In this document: positions 22,102 through 30,168 of the stretch, in pieces
How positions within the stretch are numbered: the first letter of the stretch is position 1
Layout of the letters: each line of letters opens with the position of its first letter
Source: a virus
DNA length: 31,309 nt
IMG/VR virus record: IMGVR_UViG_3300030118_001431
Span: 1 to 31,309 of that record
Reading direction: 5' to 3' (one strand)
Program-made: the position numbers and the translations under genes
The notes under the pieces: model-generated
What the model saw: only the letters and a program-made list of their open reading frames with translations
The model's database searches: none
Told to the model about the DNA's origin: nothing

Positions 22102-23468
22102 TATTTCATTCCTCTCATAAAACGAGACATGTAATCTTCAACTGCAAACTTAGCTTTATCTTCTGGTATACCTAAAAGTTGTCTTTGATTTTCTAACATT
22201 TCAATCATAAGATCTTTATCCATACCTCCTCTTATGCCTTGTATTGCATTACTAATTTTTCCTTCAAATTCGTCTAAAGGAACTATTGTATTTTCTTCTG
22301 TTTGTTCTGGTCTTTTAATCGGAACAACTACACCTCGTTTAGTGAAAGGATTAGAATCTGCTGTTGCTATAATCTCTGCATTTGACATATTAGGAAAATC
22401 TGCTTCTAAAGTATCTTCTTCTCCAACTATAATTGGCCCTGCTAATATTTTTTCTGCCATTAGGTTTCTACCACCAACTTTTTTACCAAGAGTTTTTTCT
22501 GCTACTTTGTTAAATAATCCAGAGTTAACTAAAAGTTTTCCAAGTCCACCACCACTTTCTAATTTAACTCTGCCGCCTTTTGCATATTGTTTAAGTATTA
22601 AACCTATCTCTTGATCTAGTTCTATAACTTTATCGTCATCACCTTTTTCTATAGCTTCTTCTCTTAAAGTATATAATTGTTTTAATCTGTTACCACTTGG
22701 GCCACCGCTGCCATATTCTTCTCTAGTCTGTGCTATGCCACCTGTTTTAGCAAAGCCTCTTTCAAAATATGGTTGATATTGAGTGTAATATTCGTTTACA
22801 GCTGCATTATAATCTTCTTCAGTAAATTCTAAACCTTTATCTTCTAACTCTTGTTTTTTAGCATCTATATAACTTTTTAAACCTATACCTGCAGAAGCTA
22901 TATTTCCAGGATCTGTTATTTGTTCTAAAGCTACTTCTTTTATACTAGCTTTTTTTCCTTTACCTTTAGCAAGAGCATCAAATTGTTTGTCACTAAATTT
23001 ATCAACTTGATCTGCTATACTAGTTCCTCTTAATTCTCCAGCTGGTACAACATCATCACCTAATAAGAATTCTTGTGAGGGATCTATGTTTCTTGCTCCA
23101 AACCCTATCTCTTCTCCACCAAATACTCCAAATTTAGATCCACCATAACCAACTGGTTTGATGCCTTCAAATTTTACATATGGCGCTGCAGACAATGCTA
23201 ACTTTAATGGATCAATTCCACCTGTTGCTTTTGCTGAACCTGCTGCATAGATTAGTGGAGCAGCTGGGCCAAGAAATGGTGCAGCTAACATCATAGGTCT
23301 AGCTAATTCTTTTGGAACTAATTTCTGTGATATTTTTACAAAAGGTTTTGTAATTTTTTTAAAAGTTTTTTTAAGAAAGCTACCAAGGCCATATTGTTCT
23401 CTAGGAACTAACCCCAGGCCACCGCCCTCGTACATTTGTCTTTTCATCATCATTCTATTAATCGCCAT
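22101..23468 (-). CDS. virion-associated protein, 455 aa
   Basis: The start (MAINRMMMKRQMYEGGGLGL) is followed by LVPREQYGLGSFLKKTFKK, a basic amphipathic stretch, then a hydrophobic segment (PMMLAAPFLGPAAPLIYAAG, about residues 77-96). A second GG element (YAKGGRVKLESGGGLG) lies near residue 295. These features point to a membrane-interacting internal virion protein. No catalytic motif is seen. It belongs to the same run as the four long genes to its left. Confidence 0.6.
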   Translation of the reverse strand: MAINRMMMKRQMYEGGGLGLVPREQYGLGSFLKKTFKKITKPFVKISQKLVPKELARPMMLAAPFLGPAAPLIYAAGSAKATGGIDPLKLALSAAPYVKFEGIKPVGYGGSKFGVFGGEEIGFGARNIDPSQEFLLGDDVVPAGELRGTSIADQVDKFSDKQFDALAKGKGKKASIKEVALEQITDPGNIASAGIGLKSYIDAKKQELEDKGLEFTEEDYNAAVNEYYTQYQPYFERGFAKTGGIAQTREEYGSGGPSGNRLKQLYTLREEAIEKGDDDKVIELDQEIGLILKQYAKGGRVKLESGGGLGKLLVNSGLFNKVAEKTLGKKVGGRNLMAEKILAGPIIVGEEDTLEADFPNMSNAEIIATADSNPFTKRGVVVPIKRPEQTEENTIVPLDEFEGKISNAIQGIRGGMDKDLMIEMLENQRQLLGIPEDKAKFAVEDYMSRFMRGMK

Positions 23469-23470
23469 GA

Positions 23471-23716
23471 TTATTCATCAGATGCTGCGCCTATTGCAGG
23501 TATATCTGCTACCATTATTTTTACAGATCTTGTGATGTCCTCTTTTTTTGTATCAGTGTTTGGATCGTTGATATCATCTTCTGCTTCTTTATCTGAACCA
23601 TACTCTTTATTTGTTTTTATATTTTTTAAAACTATCTCAGCTTCACATTCAACTATAGGTACTTTTTTGCCATCTATAGTTTCATATCTTACTGAACCTT
23701 CTTCTTTAAATGCCAT
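23471..23716 (-). CDS. small acidic hypothetical protein, 81 aa
   Basis: The N-terminal half is beta-like (VRYETIDGKKVPIVECEAEI). The middle is very acidic (SDKEAEDDINDPNTD), and the end is a short strand (VKIMVADIPAI). It may be a small head or connector component or an assembly chaperone, since it lies among structural genes, but no family is recognised. The ATG is close behind the stop of the 109-aa gene. Confidence 0.6.
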   Translation of the reverse strand: MAFKEEGSVRYETIDGKKVPIVECEAEIVLKNIKTNKEYGSDKEAEDDINDPNTDTKKEDITRSVKIMVADIPAIGAASDE

Positions 23717-23719
23717 AAT

Positions 23720-24049
23720 TTAGTCTCTATTCAATTGTAACATAGATAAAATAACATGCAATCTATCTGCAGTGGTTGCTTGTACTTTTATCTGTTCTCC
23801 TTCTGTCAATACTAACGGATTTGTTAGTAATTCAACAGTAGAATTTGCAGCTATAGACTGACTTTTAAACAAGTTATAAGTAGCGTCTGCCGTGTCTACT
23901 ATTTCAACCTGAATAGGATCTGCCGAAATTGAATCATTAGATACTAAAAAGGACTTAACAATAGCGGTTGTAGCCGTCGGTACTGTGAAAATACTAGTAT
24001 TTCCGTTAGTTGTCAAATCTGCTTTTACGTTTGTATATATATTAGCCAC
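23720..24049 (-). CDS. small beta-sandwich structural protein, 109 aa
   Basis: The sequence alternates beta strands (NTSIFTVPTATTAIVKSFLV; DPIQVEIVD; STVELLTNPLVLTEGEQIKV) as in small virion decoration or tail-associated proteins, and proteins of this kind are frequent in marine phages. It starts with GTG inside the end of the 55-aa gene (8-base overlap), indicating coupled translation. The exact place in the virion is unknown. Confidence 0.65.
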   Translation of the reverse strand: MANIYTNVKADLTTNGNTSIFTVPTATTAIVKSFLVSNDSISADPIQVEIVDTADATYNLFKSQSIAANSTVELLTNPLVLTEGEQIKVQATTADRLHVILSMLQLNRD

Positions 24050-24209
24050 CTAAAAACCAGGTAAATCGCTCCTGCTCCTCTTTTAATTCGTTTAAATACG
24101 TAGAATTTAGCTGTTCTACAATACTAGCCAAAGACCTATTTATTTGTTTTTGGTTAGAAAACTCATATGTAGGTTTGGGTTCTGGTACTCTTACTATAAT
24201 TTTAGCCAT
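24042..24209 (-). CDS. small helical protein between tail genes, 55 aa
   Basis: ATG at 24209 (MAKIIVRVPEPKPTYEFSNQ) shares its A with the TAA of the 634-aa gene, and the frame ends in TAA at 24042-24044, inside the start of the 109-aa gene. The product has a Pro-rich beginning and then a charged helix (LASIVEQLNSTYLNELKEEQ). The overlaps at both ends make it a genuine gene although it is too short for default gene finders. Function unknown; probably a small virion or assembly protein. Confidence 0.75.
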   Translation of the reverse strand: MAKIIVRVPEPKPTYEFSNQKQINRSLASIVEQLNSTYLNELKEEQERFTWFLGG

Positions 24210-26113
24210 TATCTTCTTCCATCTGGTTGTATATCTATCTTAAATGTGCCAAATCTCCAAGACTCACTAGCAGCATCATTCTCTATCTTAATGTTTACGT
24301 ATCTTCCTCTGGCACGAGTATCCTTTTTATTGGTAGTAGCTGTTATTGTAAAGGGACTTAATGATGTTGTAGATTGAGATTGTTGAGGAAATCTTTTTAC
24401 AGCTAAAGTAACTTTTGCATTACCTAATAAATTTTTAAAATCAGGTATAAATCTTCTAACTGCTAAGAAAAACTCTCCTTCTCCCATCTGTGGATTAGCT
24501 ATGTCAAAGTCAAAAGATTGTATAAAAGAAGTAACAGTGGTTGTTGTACCGTCAGGGTTTACCTGATCAGTTCCTACTTCGTGTTCAAAATAGGTTGTTT
24601 GACCTAGACCTGACTCTCCAACAATTACAGGAAATGTACCACTTGAATTAGAATCATATTTAGTTGCAAAAGGATTTTGATAAACAGTTGCATCTATCCA
24701 TGTTGTTCTAGCTTCTGTTCCTGTATACCAAGTGCCTTCTCCATAATTATAAACAACGTATTTATCATTATACTCTGATCCATTCGAAGGATAATACCAA
24801 ACTATTTCAGTGTACAAATTATTTAAACCTGCATATACTTGTTGTCCTTTTGTTGTATCAAAATTATCATAAACAAAATCTTCTACAGAACACGGTAAAG
24901 ATTTAACAGTACCATCGTATAAAAAGAATCCTTTTGAGCTCATCCAAAAAGCAGCACCATCTATTTGAATCACAGCATTTTTACCAATGATACCACAGTT
25001 TGTACCAACTTGTTCAAATCCAAAAGTAAAAGGAGCACCTACGAATTTCATAAGATATAGAGAGTTATCTGTCCAAACCAATATGTTTTCTTTAGATCTT
25101 ATTGCAGACATAATTTTAGTACCGTCTTGTAGTCTTTGTGATCCTGCAGTATTGGTAGCTGTTGGTGTGTAAACATTTATAGCTTCTCTGTCAGAGAATC
25201 TTATGAACATATCATCTTGTGTACTTGTATTACCGATTGTTGTTTCTGTACCTAAATGAATTAAGTGACGAGTAGTTGGTGATGTTAAAGTAATTCTAGT
25301 GGCTGTTGGATTATTATTAGTTTGAAAATTTGATGTTGTAGTTGATGCTCTTGTTGTCAAAGGTGAACCTGCTCCAGCGTTCCATGTAAATGTTTTACCG
25401 TTTCCTATAGTTGCAATTAACACTTCACCAAAGTTACTTAATGACCATAAACCTGGCTCTAGTGATATATCAGAAGCTGATGCAGCCTCTCCCCAGTTAC
25501 CTGTGCCCCAAGTATCAATACCCCAACCATAACCATACGATTGCGCTCTTGGGCCAACGGGTTCAAAAGGTTTTATACTTAAACTACCACCAGTTGATAC
25601 TGTAGCAGTTGCATTAGATGATTGTGTTATTGTAAATGTACTTGTTGTTGGAACTGTTATTACTTGAAAGTTTTTATCTTCGAAGTCTGAATTACTAAAT
25701 CCTGTACCACCTGGTAGGGTAACGTTATCTAATTGTATTATATCTCCTGCAGATAAACCATGTGCAGTTTTTGTAATCGTACAAGTTGGTGATCCATTTG
25801 TTGTTGCAATAGTTGCAGAGGTTAAAGTAGTTTTTAAAGGTGTAATATCGTGAAGTTTTCCTTCAAAGTATATCAACAAAAACTTATCTGTTCCTATGGC
25901 TACATATCTATTACCATCTAAGTCTACAAAAGCATGTTGTGCTCTAGCTACACCCACTATTGTATCTGTTACAAGTGAAGCCCAGCCACCAACTTTTTCA
26001 GGTAGACCATATCTAAATCTTACATTGTCAGAATCAACCCATCTATTTTCTGCACCAACAGATGTATTTTGTTTATCAATTCCAGCTTGAAATTTAAAAT
26101 CAATGAGAGCCAC
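24209..26113 (-). CDS. tail nozzle/hub-like structural protein, 634 aa
   Basis: The start (MALIDFKFQAGIDKQNTSVG) and RWVDSDNVRFRYGLPEKVGG are a signature I know from podovirus-type tail proteins in marine phages. Repeated strand blocks with W-x-G and D-x-x-Y elements (LSNFGEVLIATIGNGKTFTW; DGAAFWMSSKGFFLYDG) suggest a beta-propeller, the fold of tail tubular protein B/P22 gp10-type nozzles that open the tail at infection. The start is GTG with GGAG seven bases upstream. A distal hub role in a long-tailed phage is an alternative. Confidence 0.65.
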   Translation of the reverse strand: MALIDFKFQAGIDKQNTSVGAENRWVDSDNVRFRYGLPEKVGGWASLVTDTIVGVARAQHAFVDLDGNRYVAIGTDKFLLIYFEGKLHDITPLKTTLTSATIATTNGSPTCTITKTAHGLSAGDIIQLDNVTLPGGTGFSNSDFEDKNFQVITVPTTSTFTITQSSNATATVSTGGSLSIKPFEPVGPRAQSYGYGWGIDTWGTGNWGEAASASDISLEPGLWSLSNFGEVLIATIGNGKTFTWNAGAGSPLTTRASTTTSNFQTNNNPTATRITLTSPTTRHLIHLGTETTIGNTSTQDDMFIRFSDREAINVYTPTATNTAGSQRLQDGTKIMSAIRSKENILVWTDNSLYLMKFVGAPFTFGFEQVGTNCGIIGKNAVIQIDGAAFWMSSKGFFLYDGTVKSLPCSVEDFVYDNFDTTKGQQVYAGLNNLYTEIVWYYPSNGSEYNDKYVVYNYGEGTWYTGTEARTTWIDATVYQNPFATKYDSNSSGTFPVIVGESGLGQTTYFEHEVGTDQVNPDGTTTTVTSFIQSFDFDIANPQMGEGEFFLAVRRFIPDFKNLLGNAKVTLAVKRFPQQSQSTTSLSPFTITATTNKKDTRARGRYVNIKIENDAASESWRFGTFKIDIQPDGRR

Positions 26114-26123
26114 GTCTCATCTC

Positions 26124-26843
26124 CTATATTTTAGTTTTATAAGCCCAGCCTCTAGTTGCGTTTACAAATACTAGAGTAAAAGCTGCACCATTTGTACTGA
26201 CAACTAAATTGGTAGCCGCACCTAAAATGTTTGAACCGTTTCGAGCAATAGTTAAATTATTTGAATTTAAATTATTACCACTATCGATAAAATGAACTTC
26301 ATTTCCAATAGCTGGAGAGGATGGAAGTGTTATAGTTACAGAACTATTAATACCACCTGCAGATGTATCTACTAATAACTGATCACCGTTAACAGCTGTG
26401 TAAGCACCTGGAACAGTGTAATAACCTTTTGTCTGTAGTTTCCCTGTAATATCTGTGCCATCAGAAAATAATAGCGTCGCTGATCCAGCAGGTAATGTAA
26501 CCCCTGTCCCCGAAACAGTTTTAACTGTTACAGTGTAACTACTAGATGATCTATTTGTAGCATCCTCTACAACAAAAACTCTCTCTGCTGAATCTGGCAT
26601 GGTTACTGTTACGTTTCCAGATAGAGTTCCAGTTAATTTATAATAAAAACTTTTACCAGTTGCTGTAGCATGGTTTGCTAAAGATAATGCTACTGTGCCA
26701 GATGATACTCCTATAATTAAAACACCTGTTGCTGCTTGTTCTAATATTTGTAAATTTGTATTTGTAATTGTGCCCCAGGTACCAGACTTTTCACCTGTGG
26801 TAATTAACTCCAATTTTAAATCACTTGATGTGCTCGATGCCAT
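26124..26843 (-). CDS. fibre-type structural protein, 239 aa
   Basis: The N-terminus SSTSSDLKLELITTGEKSGT followed by WGTITNTNLQILEQA is a recurrent attachment module of marine phage tail proteins. The rest is beta-rich with Thr/Ser/Val (SVTITLPSSPAIGNEVHFID; NNLTIARNGSNILG), as in thin fibres or tail-tip sheaths. AAGGAGAAAT precedes the ATG. It lies directly before the nozzle-like gene, so it probably joins the tail machine. Confidence 0.7.
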   Translation of the reverse strand: MASSTSSDLKLELITTGEKSGTWGTITNTNLQILEQAATGVLIIGVSSGTVALSLANHATATGKSFYYKLTGTLSGNVTVTMPDSAERVFVVEDATNRSSSSYTVTVKTVSGTGVTLPAGSATLLFSDGTDITGKLQTKGYYTVPGAYTAVNGDQLLVDTSAGGINSSVTITLPSSPAIGNEVHFIDSGNNLNSNNLTIARNGSNILGAATNLVVSTNGAAFTLVFVNATRGWAYKTKI

Positions 26844-26851
26844 ATTTCTCC

Positions 26852-27097
26852 TTATGGGTTAAGTGGATCAATAGGTATCCACGTTCCCGTTGCATTTGGA
26901 TCTATTTCACTCCATGATATCACAGAAACGGTACCTGTGGCAAGTTTAAATCTTTGACCCGTTACATTAGCTCCAAAACTAACTGAAGTATTTCCTACAT
27001 TAATATTAAACCTATTTCCACTAGGTAAAACAACTACATTTTGAATGCCTACTCCAGCAAAAGTTGTTGACGCGAAAGGTGTTGCTCCAAAAAACAT
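26852..27097 (-). CDS. short two-repeat paralogue of the 22-residue repeat protein, 81 aa
   Basis: It shares the N-terminal cap FFGATPFAS and the C-terminal cap W-x(5)-NATGTWIPI with the 217-aa neighbour but has only two repeat units (PSGNRFNINVGN and VTGQRFKLATG). Its ATG overlaps the neighbour's stop (TAATG). The pair looks like a tandem duplication followed by repeat expansion or loss. Predicted to be a virion surface protein because it lies among fibre genes. Confidence 0.75.
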   Translation of the reverse strand: MFFGATPFASTTFAGVGIQNVVVLPSGNRFNINVGNTSVSFGANVTGQRFKLATGTVSVISWSEIDPNATGTWIPIDPLNP

Positions 27098-27750
27098 TAC
27101 GGTATCTCCACCCAGGTTTGAGTTGCATTAGTAGGAACAGCCTCCCACATTCTTAAAGTAACGTCATTTGACTCTACTTTTAATTTTTCACCAGAAGGCT
27201 GAATAACAGCTTTTGCAAATACATCAAAATTACCAGTTCCAAAAGCAGTTGTTGATATATTAAATCTATTGCCTGAAACCACAGCTATTGCATTAGCTTT
27301 TGCAACTGCATTTCCTAATGATATATTTAATCTGTTTCCTGTTACAGAAACATTAGCCTTACCTATTACTGTAGTGTTACCTATTCCTACATTGTACCTA
27401 TTACCAGTTATTGTAGGTTTAGCTCCTGCTTTTATAGTTACACTATTTACAGAAATATCAAATTCTTCACCAGTTACTGGTACGTCGATAGGTATGGATG
27501 CTTGAGCGTTACCATTCGCTACATTAAATCTGTTACCTGTTAAAGCTACAATTGCTTTTGCAACTATTGTAGGATTGCTTGTAGCAATATTTAATCTTTC
27601 TCCTGTTACAGATACTTCTGCTTTACCTACTACTACAGAATTACCAACGGCTACGTTTAACCTTATACCTTGTAAAGATACAAATGCATTAGGATTGAAG
27701 CCTACATCTGAGAATGCGGCTGATGCAAAGGGTGTTGCACCGAAATACAC
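27097..27750 (-). CDS. eight-repeat beta protein of the tail region, 217 aa
   Basis: After the cap MYFGATPFASAAF come eight units of about 22 residues with the pattern A-x-V-x-V-(T/S)-G-x-R-(L/F)-N-(V/I)-x-x-x-N-x-x-V-x-x-K (for example VSVTGNRLNISLGN). One unit near the C-terminus has an insertion of about five residues. The protein ends with a cap ATQTWVEIP. Regular beta repeats like these would form a solenoid or a rod, suited to a host-contacting spike. The start is GTG with GAGG six bases upstream. No enzymatic motif. Confidence 0.75.
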   Translation of the reverse strand: MYFGATPFASAAFSDVGFNPNAFVSLQGIRLNVAVGNSVVVGKAEVSVTGERLNIATSNPTIVAKAIVALTGNRFNVANGNAQASIPIDVPVTGEEFDISVNSVTIKAGAKPTITGNRYNVGIGNTTVIGKANVSVTGNRLNISLGNAVAKANAIAVVSGNRFNISTTAFGTGNFDVFAKAVIQPSGEKLKVESNDVTLRMWEAVPTNATQTWVEIP

Positions 27751-27753
27751 GGA

Positions 27754-28812
27754 TTACCTCGCCGTTGCTGGGATGTTATTAGATCCTACCAGGGTTTGAC
27801 CAAAGGCTACATAAAAATAAGTGCTACCTGCACCACAAACATCATCACTACTTCCTCTAAATTTAAAACCATTACTTAGAAAATCTAAAGATCTTGAAGT
27901 CGAACTATCTTCTTGGTTAGCTGCTTGAGGCATTAAAAATTTACTAGCATAGTTATAAAAATCTCTTGATCTATCAAATATGAACCAACCTGTGCCTGAC
28001 GAATTAGTTTTTTTGACCATGAGCCATTGAGGAGCAAAACCAGTATAAATAAAGCTATCATCCATTGAAGCCTCAGTACCACTATCAGTTAGACCTGTAT
28101 ATTTTCCAATTTGGCTAAAACCATTTTTTTGTGCAAAACAGTAAGCTATAAAATCAGAACCACTAGCATTAGTATTATTAGCTGTACCAATTGAAAATAC
28201 AGTATTTGTTGGAGCTGTTGTTGGAAATGGTGAACTATCTCCATAAGAACCTAAAGCACCAGTCTCATTTAAATACAGTATGCCGCCTTGAGATCTATCA
28301 TCTACAGGCCATGCCTCAGTACCACCAGTTAATCTTTTTACTATTATTAATTTTGGAGCTGCGCCTAATCCATGGCCAACTGTTGTAACAGATCCACTGC
28401 CTGTATATTTAACAATACTTATACCTGCTGTTTGATTTACAGAAACTGTTGATGCTAAAGTTCCATCTGAATTAGCTGAACCTGCACCACCTGCTTTCCA
28501 ATTCCAACCAACATAAGTTCCACTATTTGCATTTACATCATTATAACTACCTAGTGAAAAACCATCACTATCAAAAGAGGTTACTCCTCCTGTACCACTA
28601 CTCGTTTCAACATTAGTTGCGTTTGAATAAACTGCATTTGCTGCACCTCTAATTACATTTTGTAAATAATGCCAACCACTGCTATCTCGTCTTTTTGTCC
28701 ATAAAAAATCTGGTTGAAAACCAACTCCTGTAATAGATTGTGTTCCTCCATTACCAGTATAAAGAACTGTGTTCATGTTGCTTTTTGATTTATCAACTGA
28801 AGTATATGCCAT
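27754..28812 (-). CDS. three-fold repeat adhesin-like tail protein (DUF7483-like), 352 aa
   Basis: The protein contains three related blocks: YTGNGGTQSITGVGFQPDFL (about residue 18), YTGSGSVTTVGHGLGAAPKL (about 136) and FIYTGFAPQWLMVKKTNSSG (about 255). Each continues into V/T-K-(R/K) and W elements. This pattern is that of DUF7483-type tail proteins in marine phages. Gly/Ser-rich aromatic composition suggests a cell-surface binding protein. GGAG with good spacing precedes the ATG. There are no catalytic residues. Confidence 0.7.
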   Translation of the reverse strand: MAYTSVDKSKSNMNTVLYTGNGGTQSITGVGFQPDFLWTKRRDSSGWHYLQNVIRGAANAVYSNATNVETSSGTGGVTSFDSDGFSLGSYNDVNANSGTYVGWNWKAGGAGSANSDGTLASTVSVNQTAGISIVKYTGSGSVTTVGHGLGAAPKLIIVKRLTGGTEAWPVDDRSQGGILYLNETGALGSYGDSSPFPTTAPTNTVFSIGTANNTNASGSDFIAYCFAQKNGFSQIGKYTGLTDSGTEASMDDSFIYTGFAPQWLMVKKTNSSGTGWFIFDRSRDFYNYASKFLMPQAANQEDSSTSRSLDFLSNGFKFRGSSDDVCGAGSTYFYVAFGQTLVGSNNIPATAR

Positions 28813-28824
28813 TTATTATTTCTC

Positions 28825-30168
28825 CTATTGGTTCAAATTTTTAGTACACCATGCTAAATAATTAGTTGGTGGTTGATATTTAAAAACTCCAAAACCTGCA
28901 CTATCGGTGTAAGTAGTACCAGTTAATTGTGTATTTGCAAATGCACCATTACCAAAATTAAGTTCTGTTCTGTTATCATTATTACTTACTGAATACCAAT
29001 TTACTGAAGGTGTTATCCAATGACCTCTTGATTTTTTAATACTGCAATTTGTAAAGCCTGATAAACTTAAAGCATTTACATTAGATATAACTGTTCCATT
29101 TTTATAAGCTGTAACAGTATCACCATCTATATCTATGGCTAAACCAATGTAGTCGCCAGTTGTAAAAGTTACACCTAACGCAGTAGAATCTGGGTCATAT
29201 CCATTATAACCATTAACACCACCTCTTATATATCCATCTGTTGAAATATTAAATCCACTATAATAAGTATCAGCACCATTATTAGGATTATCAGCACTAT
29301 CCCAACCTAGTCTTATAGGTCTACCAGATGTAGTAGCTTGAATATAAGCCTCATAATACCATTTACCACTTTTAGCCGCTAAACTTGCATTTGCTCTCAT
29401 CCAAGCAGAACCATTGCCTCTTACTCTAGTATTAGCGTAATCTATATCAAGAGTTCCACTGCCAAAACTTTGCAAAGGATTTATAGTTGCAAAATTATTA
29501 GAAGGATTATCTTTTGTTGATGTAAGTGTACCTGTATCAACTGCCCAGTTATTTGTATTAGGTGATTGGTCTGTTAATGAATTGCTATCTTTTAAAATAA
29601 AAAAACCATTGTTTCCATAAGTAACACTAGGACTAGCATTTATTCGCCACTCACCAGTTGTTGCATCTGTTGCACCAAATGATGATGCTTGATAAGTATA
29701 ACCATCTGTAAAGTGTATATGGCTCATACATCCATCAAATTGATTACCACCTCCATTATCACCAATGTAGTGAGCAACTGCACTATTCATAGAGTTTGTT
29801 ACATCTTGTGAAGCATGAGTTGCAGCATCAAAATTTGTAACTCTTGTGCCATTTACATAAATTTTAATCCTATCTGAATTTGTGCCTAAGGTGCTATCAT
29901 AAGCGAAAACAATGTGCATCCACGCATTACTATCTCTATAAACAGCACTTGTTTCATACTGCCATATCATAGAGCCACTATTTAAATAAAAGAAATAAAG
30001 TTTATTATTACTATTGAATCTAAAAGTTACATTTACTGAACCTGCATTATTTGCATTAAATAATACTTGGTCACCACCAAGTTTTGCTCTTTTTACCCAA
30101 GCACTCCAAGTAAATTTTTTTCCGTTTGTTGGTGTTCCTAAAGTTTTTAATAATCTTGTACCAGCCAT
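28825..30168 (-). CDS. LamG/SPRY-like lectin tail protein, 447 aa
   Basis: Residues 1-165 match a concanavalin A/LamG jelly roll (FTWSAWVKRAKLGGDQVLFN; WMHIVFAYDSTLGTNSDRIK; IYVNGTRVTNF). Residues 250-420 resemble a SPRY domain (GKWYYEAYIQATTSGRPIRL; DYIGLAIDIDGDTVTAYKNG). Both folds bind glycans or proteins, so this is a likely receptor-binding protein. Its ATG overlaps the stop of the upstream gene (TAATG). Double-lectin proteins of this type occur in marine phage genomes near other tail genes. Confidence 0.8.
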   Translation of the reverse strand: MAGTRLLKTLGTPTNGKKFTWSAWVKRAKLGGDQVLFNANNAGSVNVTFRFNSNNKLYFFYLNSGSMIWQYETSAVYRDSNAWMHIVFAYDSTLGTNSDRIKIYVNGTRVTNFDAATHASQDVTNSMNSAVAHYIGDNGGGNQFDGCMSHIHFTDGYTYQASSFGATDATTGEWRINASPSVTYGNNGFFILKDSNSLTDQSPNTNNWAVDTGTLTSTKDNPSNNFATINPLQSFGSGTLDIDYANTRVRGNGSAWMRANASLAAKSGKWYYEAYIQATTSGRPIRLGWDSADNPNNGADTYYSGFNISTDGYIRGGVNGYNGYDPDSTALGVTFTTGDYIGLAIDIDGDTVTAYKNGTVISNVNALSLSGFTNCSIKKSRGHWITPSVNWYSVSNNDNRTELNFGNGAFANTQLTGTTYTDSAGFGVFKYQPPTNYLAWCTKNLNQ

